Positions 43,101-56,260 of a stretch of DNA of 64,000 bases are shown in pieces. Position 1 is the first letter of the stretch, and each line of letters begins with the position of its first letter. The DNA comes from Phycomyces blakesleeanus NRRL 1555(-) (Eukaryota; Mucoromycota; Mucoromycetes; Mucorales; Phycomycetaceae): the NCBI RefSeq assembly GCF_001638985.1, contig NW_017265154.1, forward strand, positions 434,001-498,000, written 5' to 3'. The notes under the pieces are model-generated. The model had not been told where the DNA came from, made no database searches, and was given only the letters and a program-made list of their open reading frames with translations. A program made the position numbers and the translations under genes.

Positions 43101-45540
43101 ATTACAACATGATGGCACGATCCCTGATAGGTTCACCCTTGTCATTCAAGTTGGAAGTACTGTGAGACTAAGCAAAGATATCTCGGGGGAGGTCACCATG
43201 TAAAACAAAGACTGACAAGAGAAATATATGTATATATTATATTTTCTAGCCTGATTATCATGAGAGATATCACCGAACTACCATTTGATAGAGCGTTGGG
43301 TTGGGTTGAATTGGATTGCATTTATCTTTTGAGTAATCTAATTTATTTTTATTGTCATTGTCATTATCCTTATCCTTATTATTAACACTATCATTGTACT
43401 GTGTGAAAGGTACTATGGGATGGAGTGGCTTATATGTATATTATAAAAAAAAAGACACGCATGATAGGAAGAGTGGGATAATGAAAAAGGTACATTTACT
43501 TTTGAAATACACTAGTAAAAAAATAAATTTGAAATTGAAACATGAAAAAAAAGGAGGAAAGGTAGTGCTTGATTAAAATTCAACCTTAAAACAACCATCA
43601 AACCCACCCGGGAAAAAAAAAGCTTGTAGAAATCTTTTACTGAATTTTCTCTCTTTCTCTCTCTCTTTTGCCATGATCCAATAATTTACAATCTGGCAAT
43701 AACAGACGAATAATTATTATAACTGTAGTAGGAATAATTTATTATCTAATAGCAAATTCTGTGATACACAAAAAGCTTATGAGCACAGACAGATTATTGA
43801 GTGTAAAGCCATTTTACTACTGCTACTACTACCGATAAAAACAATAAAAGACTATTTGCTTTTAAGTCTAATAGTATCTTACACCTTTTTACTGCTCTTT
43901 TCTCTCTCTTTTATTTCTATCGCTATTTTCTATAAAATACTAAATATTGGGCATTTTAACTTCTTCATCTTCAGTAAAGATTATACTGGCTGTGAACTAG
44001 ATACTGTTTTACAAAATATATTATATAACAGTTTTTGTGTGTGTGCTTTTTTTTTCGGGCTTATAAGTGCTTGTTAACAGATGCGATTTCCAAACTGACT
44101 TTTGGGCAGTATATTAACATCTACACTACACTAAAAACATACGTACATGTACAAGTACACGTACGCACACGCAATAAACGCACACACAGACGTATATACA
44201 CACGAAATAGATAAACGTGTACTGTTTTGTAGTATTGGTGTGTTCTCCAATACCCGATTGAAAAGCTATGCACAACGTATTGTTGTATTTCCTATCGTTT
44301 CAACTGTTTGTTCGATTGTAAGTAATCAGAGCAACAACAACCTTTGAGACCATATATTGCACTCTTTCAACCCCACTGACCTTATTCTCTTTATCATTAT
44401 ACTCATTTTAACTTTTAGAAAATCAACTGCAAATAATATACACTGTAAAAATATCAATGTAGTTTTTGTAGGATTGAGAATTTGCTAGATAAACTTGTTG
44501 TTATATAAACCTCTTATCAGACGCAAATCAATATAGTGTGCTATATTTAAGATTGAGGATTTTGATAGGGTTGACGATCTTGCTCATGTGTTACCTCATA
44601 TTCTTATTATTATTATTTTACTGTTATCAACAAGAAAAATAAAAATATAATACAATACAATGAGATACAATAAGATACAATATAATGAAATATAATGCAA
44701 TTTCTGTCAGGTCTTGAGATCGACTCGATCAAAATCATTTGTGAACATTACAAGTCATTGTTATACTCATTTGTTGTATCGATCGTATTGTGTCTTTCTG
44801 GAAATAAAGGGTGGGATTTCCATAGTAATAATAGTATTTGTGTATAATCGAAATTAAAATTCGATTTGTGCAAGTCTATTATTTTGTAGATACAAGAACC
44901 TTAGAGCACAGAATATCACAATACTAAATCAAGAGTAGAAAGTAACGTGCTGACTGGAATAGGAATACAATGGCAATGGCAATGGCAATGGTTATGATAA
45001 TAGTAGTTACAAGTAAAATGTAAGTAAAGTCATGTAAAACTGTAGCACACAGCTTATAAAGTCATAATGAAAATCATTTTTTTTAACGAATATAATGCAA
45101 TCTACAACTCAATTAGTTTCTATGACACATATCCAGGCACCGGATATATATACAAAATATGCATTGCTTTGGTAAACCAATAGCTTTTACTCTTTCTGTT
45201 TCCATTTTCTATACAAAAGTTACCAAGGATCTACATTAAGATTTTAGTTAATAGACTTTTGTAGAAAGTCAATATGCTTTTAGTGACTCTATTTTAAATA
45301 TTCGAGATAATAATAGCACACGTATGTATGATGGCTTGGTAATCAGAGTGTCTGTGTGCTCTTTGTATATAATACAATATAATAGTTATTTATTTATTTT
45401 ACGCCCAATATTTAGTTTGTACACACTAGATAGATTTAAAGCTGTATATCAATATTAGTAATTTCTCTTTAAGAGAAAGAAGGATTAACACACACACACA
45501 GTCTCGATAAAGAAGTATGAGAGGGTTTGTATATACATAC

Positions 45541-45588
<48 letters not shown>

Positions 45589-46235
45589 AAAAGAAACAAC
45601 TCGGAACAAAAATATCAATTGAATTGAATCGAATTAAATTGAGAAATGTATGATGAATTTCGTTTATCTACAGGGTTCAAGATCAAGAACATGTATTGTA
45701 TAATAGAACAAGAATCAATATTAGTATATACTCTTGTAATCCCTAGAAATATAAAATAGATTTAGCGCGCGCTTTCCGTTATTCTTCTTTTCTATTATTT
45801 ATATATAAATATAAATATATAAAAGGCGCATGAAGATTCGTGTACGACTGTAGAGTTTAAAGTTTACATTTCATTGTCTAGAGTGGGGTTTTTTTTAAAC
45901 AGACAATAATATTCTATCAATTATCAAACGGACAAAAGCGGACAAAACTCAAAAAAAAAGCATGGTTTTGACATGCATCTATTACTATTCCACTGCTTCT
46001 TGGTCTATTTCCAAACCACTGGTTGTAACAAGATTATTTTGGTCTAATTAGCCTGACAATTTTACTGCATACAGGCACACACAAGCATAAACACAAGCAC
46101 AAACACAGGCACAGACACAGGCATAGGTACACTTGAGGCTATCAATCATGTACAATACATATTAGCTTTGTAGAACCCGCTAAAGTACCAATAATAATAA
46201 TACTATATATAAAGAAGAAGAAGAAGAAGTATGTA

Positions 46236-46266
<31 letters not shown>

Positions 46267-46893
46267 AAAAACAATGAAATTTAATGGTAACTAACAGGAT
46301 TCATGTCCGTGTCCGTTTTTATTCCTTTTTTTGCAATGATTGCTCTTATTATTCTACTTGTGCTTGTGTCTGTGTTATTCTTTCCACGCGCTCTCATGGG
46401 GCCAGAATTTTATGTATTCTTAAATACATTTGACAGGCTATAATCGCATGTGTATGTACGTGCTTCAATGTAACGGGAGACACATTGCCGCCTCTCTTCT
46501 ACCAGAATCATTAATTATCTTGTACACCATCGCACTCGGATGTCAATGTTTACAGATTGTCATTTATAAGAGCCTTGGTTTCTTGTTCTCTTGTTCTCTA
46601 TAAAATCGAATTCCAATTGAACAATTACGCCCTCCTTTCGTATTGATATTATTAATATTTTTGTTTTTATATTGCAGAATATTATAAAGTAAAATAATAA
46701 TAATAATAAACCACCCCTCCCTAAAACAGTATAGATAGATATATAGATATAGATATAGATATAGATATAGATATATATATATATATATATATATAAATAT
46801 ATATGTATATGTGTGTATAATTATGTATGTACATATATGTGGAAGGATATATAAGACATTTACCAACCTTGTTCTGTAGATTACACTAAGACT
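39622..46893. other. 7.3-kb gene-poor interval
   Basis: No open stretch here splices into a recognisable protein, and I see no tRNA or snRNA. The sequence is AT-rich with frequent simple repeats: (TA)n near 40088-40105 and 45549-45578, and AGATAT repeats at 46733-46795. A TATATAA box lies at about 46847-46853, ~45 bp before the zinc-finger ATG, and is a candidate core promoter. It may contain untranslated exons or non-coding RNA that sequence alone cannot show. Confidence 0.5.
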
Positions 46894-47632
46894 ATGCCAA
46901 GCCATTGCCCCAGTATGAATTGCACCGACCAGCAACATGAAACAAATTCTCAGCACGGTCATGTACACATCCCATGTTCCGAAATGATTCAAAGACAAAA
47001 AATAGCCGTTCTTTACCAATGCAAAGTATGCGAAAAGTATTTTAACCGCCCAAGTGCCCTCCAGACTCATTCATACACACATACAGGCGAAAGACCTTTT
47101 GCATGCGACAGGTACCAAAATATAATTATTAACAATTATAATGGCTGTGAAATATGATGTACATTTCTTAGAATTATTAATTAAGATATATACATTTTTT
47201 TTCTGTCCGTTTAGTGAAGGATGTGGTAGAAGATTCTCAGTGATCAGTAATCTGAGAAGGCACATTAAGGTCCACAAGAAAAATAGGCCAGAATTACAGA
47301 GAAATAGCCGTGCTTACTCTCACAAGAGGTATCAGAACGTTCAACGACTTATGGAAAAAACAGCATGCGCCCCTTGTGTGAACAATAAGCAGTATCTTGA
47401 GCCACCTATTTGTTTCCAATACAACGGAGCACCTGCCTATATGCAGCTACCACCCTTGTTGTTGAGACAGCTGAAGAGAAAGCAAGATTTCATGGACGAT
47501 CCTTGTTCATTGGCCACAGCACAGCCTGGAGAAATTCAGCTTCCCCCTCACAACTCACGTTTATTCCCATCACCCTTTACACTCAATCAGACTTTCGGAA
47601 AACTCTCAGAATGTTCGAATAATAAGCCATAA
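46894..47632 (+). CDS. Two-finger C2H2 zinc-finger protein
   Basis: Two exons, 46894-47111 and 47215-47632, give 211 aa. Finger 1 is at about 41-63 (Y-Q-C-x-x-C...H-S-Y-T-H), the linker is the canonical T-G-E-R-P-F, and finger 2 at about 69-93 is completed only after splicing ([23 protein letters not shown]). The intron cuts finger 2 between its first two cysteines. The C-terminal half is Pro/Asn/Gln-rich without known domain. The paired-finger type with this linker is common among fungal stress and carbon regulators; no ortholog is assigned. Confidence 0.85.
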
Positions 47633-47639
47633 TTCCCAA

Positions 47640-47719
47640 AAAGAAAAAAAAAGCAAAAAAGCAAAAAAGCAAAAAAGCAAAAAAGCAAAAAAGCAAAAAC
47701 GCAAAAACGCAAAAAAAAA
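47640..47719. repeat. (GCAAAAAA)n tandem repeat
   Basis: About eight units of a 8-bp A-rich repeat directly after the zinc-finger stop codon, probably in its 3' UTR. Confidence 0.85.
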
Positions 47720-48558
47720 AAGAATATTATATTATATTACCATCAAGAACATCATTACACTCATACAGTACAATACAATATAACAACAAATTATGCTTTC
47801 AACCGAATATTATATTATACATAGAATTATCGTATATTTCTTATGTTAGCCTTCCTCTTCTTCTATATATTTCATTTTAAAAAGTCTATATGTATTGGGT
47901 CTATTCTATATGCAAACCTTATTTTTCTTTTATCTAATAAAAAAAACCCCCTCGCTTCTATGACAAATTAAAGTGTCAATATTCTGTAGTATAAAGAATA
48001 ACTTATTTTTATACTGACAATCATGAAACAGCTTTGCATGAAATAATGCTTCACAAAGTCAAGAGTCTATTATTCTTAATTGCCATTCATTTCTAAAAGG
48101 ACAAAAGTAGGTGCTTGGATTTGTATATTGAGTGCATGTCTGTGTAGACATATATACATATGTAGTTAGATACCAGTAAATAGAGATACACAGATAGACA
48201 CTTAGACCCACAGACCCTCTATTCATTAATAAAAGATAGGCTAGCTACAGAATATGTTATGCCACTTTAGAAGGAATAAAGAAGGAACAGGTATACATAT
48301 AGATAGAATAAAGGGAGAAGGGATTGATTAATATCTAGTATATTATACTTACCATCGTGTTGCTTTTCTCTTCTCTATTCATATTTTATTTTTATTTTTA
48401 TTTTATTAAAAAACCCCCAATTTGGATTTTTTATTTTTATTTATTTATACATATATATATTTCTTGTCATATAATTTCATTCCTCTTCTCCCCCACCCTT
48501 ACCTTTCTTCACCCTTTATTCCAGACTACTTTTCTTAATACTAATATATTAAAAAAAA

Positions 48559-49953
48559 ATGGATGACAATCTCGAAGAAGAATTCCAAACAATGACCACA
48601 ACCCCTCGTACATTTCCATGTGATGAGTTGACCGACATTCAGGTAAGAAGAAAGCTCATTCACCGAGGACAATAGACTTATCAATTTTTCTATCATTGTT
48701 ATTACTATCACTATCGCCATTACCATTACTCTTATAACTGTTATTATTTGGCTGGAATGAGTAGGGGAAAAAAGTGAATGTACGACAACTTGCAAAGGAT
48801 CACCATCTTATCCTCATCACTTTAAAGAGCACCGAGTGTAAAGTGTGCCCTCAGCTACTCCATGTTCTGAATCTATATGGAATGGACCCGGACTGTTACA
48901 AATATGTCGATCCTTTTACACACCAAGTCCTTGAAATTGATGCTCTTCGTAAAAAGGTAACACAGACAAAAAAAATGAAGAAGCAAACATAAGACTCGGT
49001 TGACTAACAAATAAATGTATTTAAACATTTTCAAAAAGTTCTTTGGACTTATGCTTTTAAAAGACGCATATTTTATTATAATCTGTCCAGGATCATCTTC
49101 AGAAGTAGCAAAAATTCAAAAGATTACTTCATTTCAAAGATATCCTTTTATTGCAGGGGAGCAGGCAATGTCTCTCGGCAGAGATCTCAAACTCAACATG
49201 TCGGATGAAGAACTGTGGCCTGCGATTCAGAAAGTATCCAGAGACACTTTAAATGTACAGACGATCTACATCGGGCGAGAGCCGGGAAACTACTATCACA
49301 CACATCTAATCAAGAGACTATTGTGCGAACGTGTCCGGTGGGAGATGCATGGTATCAAGGCCATCCAGCAGGCCCGCAGTGCTGTCGATCGTCTCCAGCG
49401 AAGAATGATAAAGTGTCAAGAAAAGAGTCTTACCGTAGGTAAAACGCTTTCACTCTTACAAGCGTTACCAACACCACCCCAAGTCAGTGCATCTGTCACA
49501 CCGTCCACAAATCTGCATCAATCACAACTACCAGCACCACCATCGCGATGTTCTCCTCAGCAACTGCCTGCAGAAATCTTGGATCTCATTCTCTCATTTG
49601 ACACCAGCACCACAAGCCTGGTAAAGGTAGCACGGACCTCCCGTCTATTCTACATCACAGTCTGTAGCATCCTTGTACACCGCCTCCGAAGTCAAATGAA
49701 TACCCTCTGGACTGCCCTACCCCAACAGAATGGAGAGCCCATTCTAGACGAAATGGACGCCATGAACCCAGCATTAAATCGGTGGGAAGAGTCAGATCAA
49801 GGGGTCGGATTCCGTGAACTTGAGAAAAGAGTCGAGGCCATCCAGGAGCTTGTAACTGATGTCAATTATTGGACTAAACAATGGGTGTCCAGAAGAATCC
49901 GAGCACCCGTGAATAGTAGTAGTCGAACCCCCGTGGCAGTAAAGTCCACATAA
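48559..49953 (+). CDS. Thioredoxin-like domain fused to an F-box
   Basis: Three exons, 48559-48642, 48765-48956, 49039-49953, give 396 aa. Residues about 20-165 form a thioredoxin/peroxiredoxin-like fold: a strand L-I-L-I-T-L-K followed by S-T-E-C-K-V-C-P (C53-x-x-C56), then A-Y-F-I-I-I-C-P-G-S, R-Y-P-F-I-A-G-E and M-S-D-E-E-L-W-P-A-I as in AhpC/TSA-like proteins. After a linker with basic helices and a Pro/Ser/Thr-rich stretch, residues about 265-305 match an F-box (L-P-A-E-I-L-D-L-I-L-S-F), which would bind Skp1 in an SCF ubiquitin ligase. A C-terminal helical region of ~80 residues follows. A redox-linked or chaperone-like substrate adaptor is possible, but no function is established from sequence. 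Confidence 0.82.
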
Positions 49954-50334
49954 TTTTATTTTTCTTTTTAATATACATTTAATATACGCTAATAATTAAT
50001 CATAATTATATTTTATATATAACAGTAACATCTTCTCCCTCTTTTTTTTTTTAAAAATATATATATATATTTGTCACTAATCTTCACTGGCATTCTTATC
50101 CTCTTAACCCACCTTTGCTGCCAAAGTTACGCCATTTCATTTATTACTTTCTATATCACTATAACCATACATATACATATACATAAATATATACATAAAT
50201 ATATACATAAATATAAATACATCTTCAAGTCAAGTAGTTTCTTTATTAAGAATGGTTTTCATTTTGATTTTTTTTTACATGGTGCAAAAAACCATGATAT
50301 CCTTTTTTTTTAATCACCAGCAACCAAGATCTTT

Positions 50335-52958
50335 CTATGATCGTTTACGGGTGTTTGCAGTAAGATGAGCATGTTCACTGTCATCCAAACTAATATTACA
50401 AAAAAAATTAAATGAGAAACACACAATATATACATCTTCTTTACTTACTGTTCGTCGTCTTCATCATCTTGATTAACATGCAATAGCGCACTCTCTTCTT
50501 CATTTGCATTCTGTTTGGGAGTATTTGTTCGAGAGACACCTTGAGATGCTTGTCTATTATCAGACGCAGGAGAATTTCCATGACTTGGGGCGTTTCCGCC
50601 TACTTGTCCTTTGTGATGACCATGTTCATCATCGCTAAAGTCGTCGCCAAGTTCAAACAAGGCATCATCACCATCCATGCTTCTACCAGACCGGTTACGT
50701 CCTCCACCAGATCTCTCGGTACCATTTCCTTCGGCCCGTCTCAGACTGTTCTCGAGCGCAATTGCTTCTTCTTCATCCTGACTCAATTGCTCCAGACCAT
50801 AACGTGAGTTGTAGCTCGTAGGTCTCCAGAGAACAATGATGACAAAGAAGACGATAAAGTACAGGATATTAAGCCATCCGTCCAACATAAACCATCTACG
50901 CTTCCAGTTACGAGCAGCCCAATCGACCTGGGTACGATCCGAAAAGTTGAACATGTTGAGAATAAAGATGATCATAACCATCAATACCGAGAATACGAGA
51001 AGACGGTAAAGACGCTTGTACATAAGGGCCTTGACATGCTGTCTTCTGATTTCTGTTTGACTTGTCCGCTTAATCTTCTTGTTCCTCCTCTTTACTAAGT
51101 CTTGTTACTTACCAAGTGTAGCCAATGTCTGGGTAATTGATCCAAGTGTCCACACATAGAATGCTGTCATGGTAATTGCAAGTGGAAATACAACAAGAAG
51201 AACCAAAAAGCCAGCTGTCTCAGGAGATAATAACATAGTGCCAAGCGAGTAAATAACACCGAAAAAGAAATGGGTACATGCAAGAATAACACACTTCTTC
51301 ATAGTAGATCCAAGTGAGGGTCTGAGGTACACAATCGATGAGTATTCCAAAAGCTTCTTTTTTTTGTTTATCCAGCCATTTTCGTTACTGAAAAGAAATA
51401 AGAAAAAGCAATTACCTGACGACGCTGTATCCCATGCATACAATCAACAACATGAAGAATGAAATACTATAGCCAATTCATTAGATACTTCTTTTTCACG
51501 TGCTAGAGTTTTTCTTAATTTGATCAAAATATTTTACCTTGTTCTACCAGCGTTCAATAATGCCACAAGTCCCAATAATCCCCACGCTGTAACATTTAAG
51601 ATATAGAGATACAAAGATATATTAGTCCAAATAATTCCATACACTTGGAGCAATTATACGATAAACTTGCATGGCTTTCCGGTTTGATTGTAAGCCTCCC
51701 AGAATCCAAAGTTAAAGGCCATCTCGACTGTGAGAAAGAAAATGGCTCCAGACAAAAAGTGCTGTTTTATATGCACATATGTGTAATGTTTTTTTTTGTT
51801 AGCAAGTAATAACATGGTTATCATCAAAAATATTGTTATTTTGTTATTTACCTGGACAGGTAAAATATCTTGCCAATAACGGAAGGATTGGATACCCCAG
51901 AAAAGCCCCACACACAAATAAACCAACGAGAATATACCATAAAACTAAGCCCATATAAACATTAGTTTTCTGTTTTGAAGTTTATCAGACTATAATTCTT
52001 CACAGAAACAAAGGCATATTTTCTCACCAGTAACTTTGGATAATCTACAGCAGGAAGTTCACCATATGGGAATTTCCACTCAACCCAAGCCTCAAAGAAT
52101 GTGGAGTTTTCACCACTGGAACCAACAGGTACAAGAACAACACAATAATAGCCAGTATTCTCGATTGTGTACAAAGCTACTTCCTTTTTGTCGGGTTGCA
52201 TGTCGAATACGGTGGTCAGAATGGAAGTGGTGTTTTTTTCAGCTGCGGGTACGTGAACAATAAACTCATTCAACGTTGAATTAGTACAGAGCTTATCAGC
52301 CACTGCCTTCTTGTCGCAAATGTAACGCATCTATAGCATGAAGAATGAGTCGACAATCTCATTCTCGGAGGGTTTTCTTCTTCGTCTTTTTCTTCTTTTC
52401 ATACCTCCTGCTTCTTGTTATCAAGATAACCAATGTTGTTGTAATCCTTCCATTCGTAAATCAGCATTGCAGTCTTTCCATGAGATTTTCCTCCCATTGT
52501 CACTAACCAAATAAAATCGTCAGTCATGTGTTTAAACAATTTACTGTGAATTATAGGTTTTTGTACCTTTGATAAATGGTGTTCTTCCACCTGGAATTGC
52601 ACTTTTACTCCAGACGCCAGAGCATGTGGTCGAGTAAAAATCATCACTTGTCTAGTAAGAATAATAAAGATTATTAGTTTGTCTTTGTTGTGGAAAAAAA
52701 AAGAAGAAAAAGGGACAAGTTGTGTCTGACAATAGTAGTAGTGTCAGTAGTAGTTAAAGTAATAGTAATAGTAGTAGTAATAGCAGTGCTTACTAGGTAA
52801 ACTTCCTCAGCATGTACGGAGAGTAGTTGTGTTAAGAACAACAGCAACAGAAGTAGGCCTGACAGCCACTTTGGTGCAGCAACTCTTGGCATAGAGAAAA
52901 TAAATACTTTAACAACCGAGGAAGGGGCAGAAGGGTGAGTCTGCTTTAATGTCACCAT
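50335..52958 (-). CDS. PTM1/GPR107-family lung seven-TM-like protein
   Basis: Golgi/endosome seven-transmembrane protein. Eleven exons: complement(50335-50389, 50449-51045, 51109-51321, 51416-51466, 51538-51586, 51671-51761, 51852-51944, 52028-52330, 52405-52502, 52567-52651, 52794-52958), 599 aa. A signal peptide (hydrophobic core L-L-L-L-L-L-F-L) ends near V-H-A-E-E; a Met 22 codons downstream (52892) gives a more typical signal peptide and may be the true start. The luminal domain has T-T-C-S-G-V-W-S-K, then seven TM segments including F-Y-G-I-F-S-L-V-Y and C-M-G-Y-S-V-V-R-P-S-L-G. The tail is acidic and Ser-rich. Intron 6 has a GC donor (51665-51670). For the intron at 51046-51108 an 18-nt alternative exists, but the 63-nt form aligns better with GPR107. 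Confidence 0.88.
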
Positions 52959-55329
52959 TTTTTAAAACAAACGTCATGTTGCACAAACACACACACACGT
53001 ATATATATATATATATATATATACAGAAATAAGCCCCGTCTACCATTTTGTATTTATTTATTTTTTCCCTCTACTCAGTATCCCTTACCTTATTAGCGCC
53101 GTTAAAAGGACCGTTCTTAAAGACTTTTGTAAAGGTCGCCGTCACATATAAGAGCTAAAGAGTATGTCATCGGTTATTAGCTTGGAATAAATAAATAAAT
53201 AATATGTGTAAGTATGTGATTTTAAACATGAATAAAAGTAAAAATGACAATAGAAATATAAATAGAAAATATCTTATTCATAAAAAGATTAATAAATGTA
53301 AAACATAAAACACAAGAAGCACAAGAGACATAATGCATTAATTTTATCCTGAATGCTATGCATTAAGCAATAATTCAATTTCATACATGGATCACCATGA
53401 TCTTTATTATCTTATCAAGGATTTCATCCATTTTGGCAAAATCTCCTTTGAAATTCTCTTCCTCCCACTGCCCCCTCCCCCCTTTTTCTCCTTTTTGTGT
53501 GTCTTTTTTCTATCAATACAATTATCAAAAACTACACCTAAATAAATAGACCCACATATAATACTAAGCCGAATGATAGTGGTGCCAGTGGTGCCAGTGA
53601 TGAAAGTGGTAGAAGCTGTGGCAGGATGGGATAGAGTTGGAAGGAGAGCACCAGGAGAGAGTAAAGAACAAAGAATTCTATTGACATAATAGGTTAGGAA
53701 AATATGCTTGCATAGCTGAAAAGGGTTGTGGTATGCGTAGTTTGGTAGTCAACCTTGAATAACCTGTATACTAGAATAAAATATTTTCACGAGTGAAGAT
53801 GAGATATTGACAAAAGGTCACTATCCAACTAATACAGTCAACCAAGCGAATGTCATGTTCAACTCTTTGGAGAAATATCTTTTTTCTTTTTCTCTTTAAT
53901 TGAACTCAACCGAATGACTTGGAAACAATAAAGTACCTTTTTGTTAAATGCTCTGGTTTGTAATCCAAACAATTGATATGGAAAGAACGAGTGCAATTAA
54001 GATATATTGTCTTGAGTGGATTGTGATAATGCTCAATCTCGTTATTTATATATAAAAAAACTCACTGCTAAAATACCTGATGAACGTCTCTTATTAAGCA
54101 AATCCAGCAAGAAAAGCTAGATTATACAAGTCGATAATTAAACGGGCTGGATTACCTATTTTTCTCTAACTCAACAATTTACTCAATGTACTTTCCCTAC
54201 AATGCTGACAGGCTATTCCATCTTAATACAATTTATCACTTACTCTTTTTTTTTTTTTGGAAATATCAGAATGCGCACACCAACAGTAGTAATTCTTTTT
54301 AACTTCTTTAGCTAAGCCAAACAAATAAACTAAAAACAAAAGTAGTTCTTATATTTATTCTACTTGGCATTTCCCCACGAAATTTTGATGAGCCGTTTGT
54401 TGATTTCTTCTTTGCCTAGGAACCTGAGGACAAAACAAATCTAGCTCTGTGTAATCAGGAGCAGTAAAGTCCTACATACGCACTGCCAACAATACAGGTT
54501 GTGAAATGTTTTTAAGACACCTTTTAAAATCATCATATGGATCACCACTTTATTTTCTAATAGGGTACTTGATCTCAAGAGTTTAAGATGTATCTTTTTT
54601 TTTTCTTAAAAAAAGAAAGCTCTCAAGCATACTATATGTTATTGTTTCAAAATTTTCTAATATATAACAGAGTTAATTTTGTAAGATTCTTTGAAAAAAA
54701 TCTTGGCTATTATATACTGGAGCCTCTAGTATTTTTACTACATGGGGGTATATCATTGATGAACGCTCTATTGTAAATTACGATCTTCCTCTCCATTTCT
54801 CTCGTACAACCTTGTACTTGACACCATATATTGTTTTCTGCTTACCACTGTCTAAGCGATAGTAAGCAAAAGCACCCTGATAATGCCAGCTCTAGAACGG
54901 TAAAATCTCGTTTAACCCAAACGAAAAAGGCGGGGTCTCCAAACTTTATACGGTCTTCGTTGCCTAAAAAAGTGAAGCTCGCCCTTGTCTTTCGATTTTA
55001 TTCTTCAGTCTTGGTCTATAGTTAACTTCTTAGTTAGCCTGACAGGTGTTTTTCCAACCTCGGTTGAAAGAGCACGCATTCGAATCTCACAGAGACTTAT
55101 CACTAGTAACAAGCTAGTTACAATTTCATATATACATTATAGCTAACAAAAAGCATAAACTTAATTATAAAGATTATTATTACTTTTTTTAAAGAAAATG
55201 TATAAAGTCAATAGATTGTCAGATGTTGTGCATAAAAAATTTGACAGTTACATGTTTGACGTTCTTGAGATAGCATTCTTATATATGTATATAAAAGAGT
55301 TTGCCATCCCACTGTAATTTAGAGGTACC
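52959..55329. other. Intergenic with one exon-like stretch
   Basis: Mostly AT-rich and featureless. On the minus strand 53088-53154 is bounded by CTTTAG and GTAAG and reads openly for about 22 codons (V-T-A-T-F-T-K-V-F), but I cannot connect it to other exons. A short hydrophobic minus-strand frame starting with ATG at 53697 (about 54 codons) is unsupported. A small + strand frame at about 54830-55025 is also unsupported. Confidence 0.45.
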
Positions 55330-56260
55330 AATTAAAATATCTAGCACAAGTACAAAGTGATATACTTCCTTACTTCTCTAACAAAGCAGTCTTTAATTGT
55401 GTCATCCTCATAGAGCAAAAACTTTCTGTCTCTAACCTTTTCTGTTGTCAAGAAGGCTCTGTATATATTCGATCGAATTGAGATCTGGGCTATTTGCAGA
55501 TAATTGCAAAACTCTTACTTCCTTTTCTTTCTTTCTTTCTTCGCTCTGTTTCCGGTTTGCTCTAATGTAACCTTGTGGTATCTTTATGTAGCATATAAGT
55601 GGTTGTGATGGTGCTATTATCAAAAAGGTTAAAAAAAAAAACAAAGAAGGGATATATCTGTCCCTGAAGGTGTCAGCATATCTCTCATTCGGCATGTTTC
55701 CATTCAATATAACTTAATGGTCCAGCACGTCCTGTCCAAACACATTCCCTTCAAAATAATGATAATAATACTAAGACACCTAGCTCTTGTACTTCTGGTA
55801 CCAAAGAAAGAGAACATTTTTATACTTTTCATGTTGTGTGTGTCAGCTGTGTCGCTGTTCACTTTTTTTTAGAAAGCTAATTCTAGGCTCATCACTCTGA
55901 ATTACGATACTCATTCAGCATCCTAGTTTTTCTTTTTCTTCTTCTTCTCATTAGCCCATCAACAATGTGCATCCCTATGTTTTTCTTTATTACTGTTGTT
56001 GTTGTTGCTTTTATGAAAGAGCTTAATCATAGCAATACAAGAGTGAATATCTAGATAGTAAAGTTTTTCTTTCGAAATGTTGATCGGCTGGCTTTAATGT
56101 TATTACTCATGTCACTTGTAATGTTGGCCAACATCTGTATATTATTATTATAATTTCTTTTTGGTGTAGAAAATTTCAAGTAAAGCAATACTCGTGGGGA
56201 TAGTTTCTTAGGGGTTCGAGGTATGTTTCTTTCCTGAGTACATCTTCTTTGTACCATATC
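55330..56260 (-). pseudogene. Dead Tc1/mariner transposase
   Basis: Read on the minus strand in broken frames, pieces occur in the order of a Tc1-type transposase. First is a helix-turn-helix part with Q-R-R-C-T-Q and K-L-S-P-R (56051-56257). Next come V-I-Q-S-D-E-P-R, in place of the usual V-I-W-S-D-E-S-R, and G-N-M-P-N-E-R-Y. Last is A-N-S-P-D-L-N-S-I-E-Y-I-Q-S-L-L, the D/E-containing end of the catalytic core. Frameshifts, stops and a homopolymer expansion separate the pieces, so the element cannot make an enzyme. Clear terminal inverted repeats are not resolved; a CAGTGGGATGGCAAACTC block near 55297-55314 has the look of a Tc1 end but faces the wrong way for this copy. Confidence 0.75.

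Noticed and set aside
43090..43185. Minus-strand resemblance to the 3' half of 5S rRNA
   Set aside because: Only short scattered matches (AGTACTT, GGGTGAACC, GTTGTA) and no matching 5' half; too weak to call.
55062..55100. tRNA-like TTCGAATC block
   Set aside because: The flanking bases do not pair as a T-stem and no D-arm or acceptor stem can be drawn.
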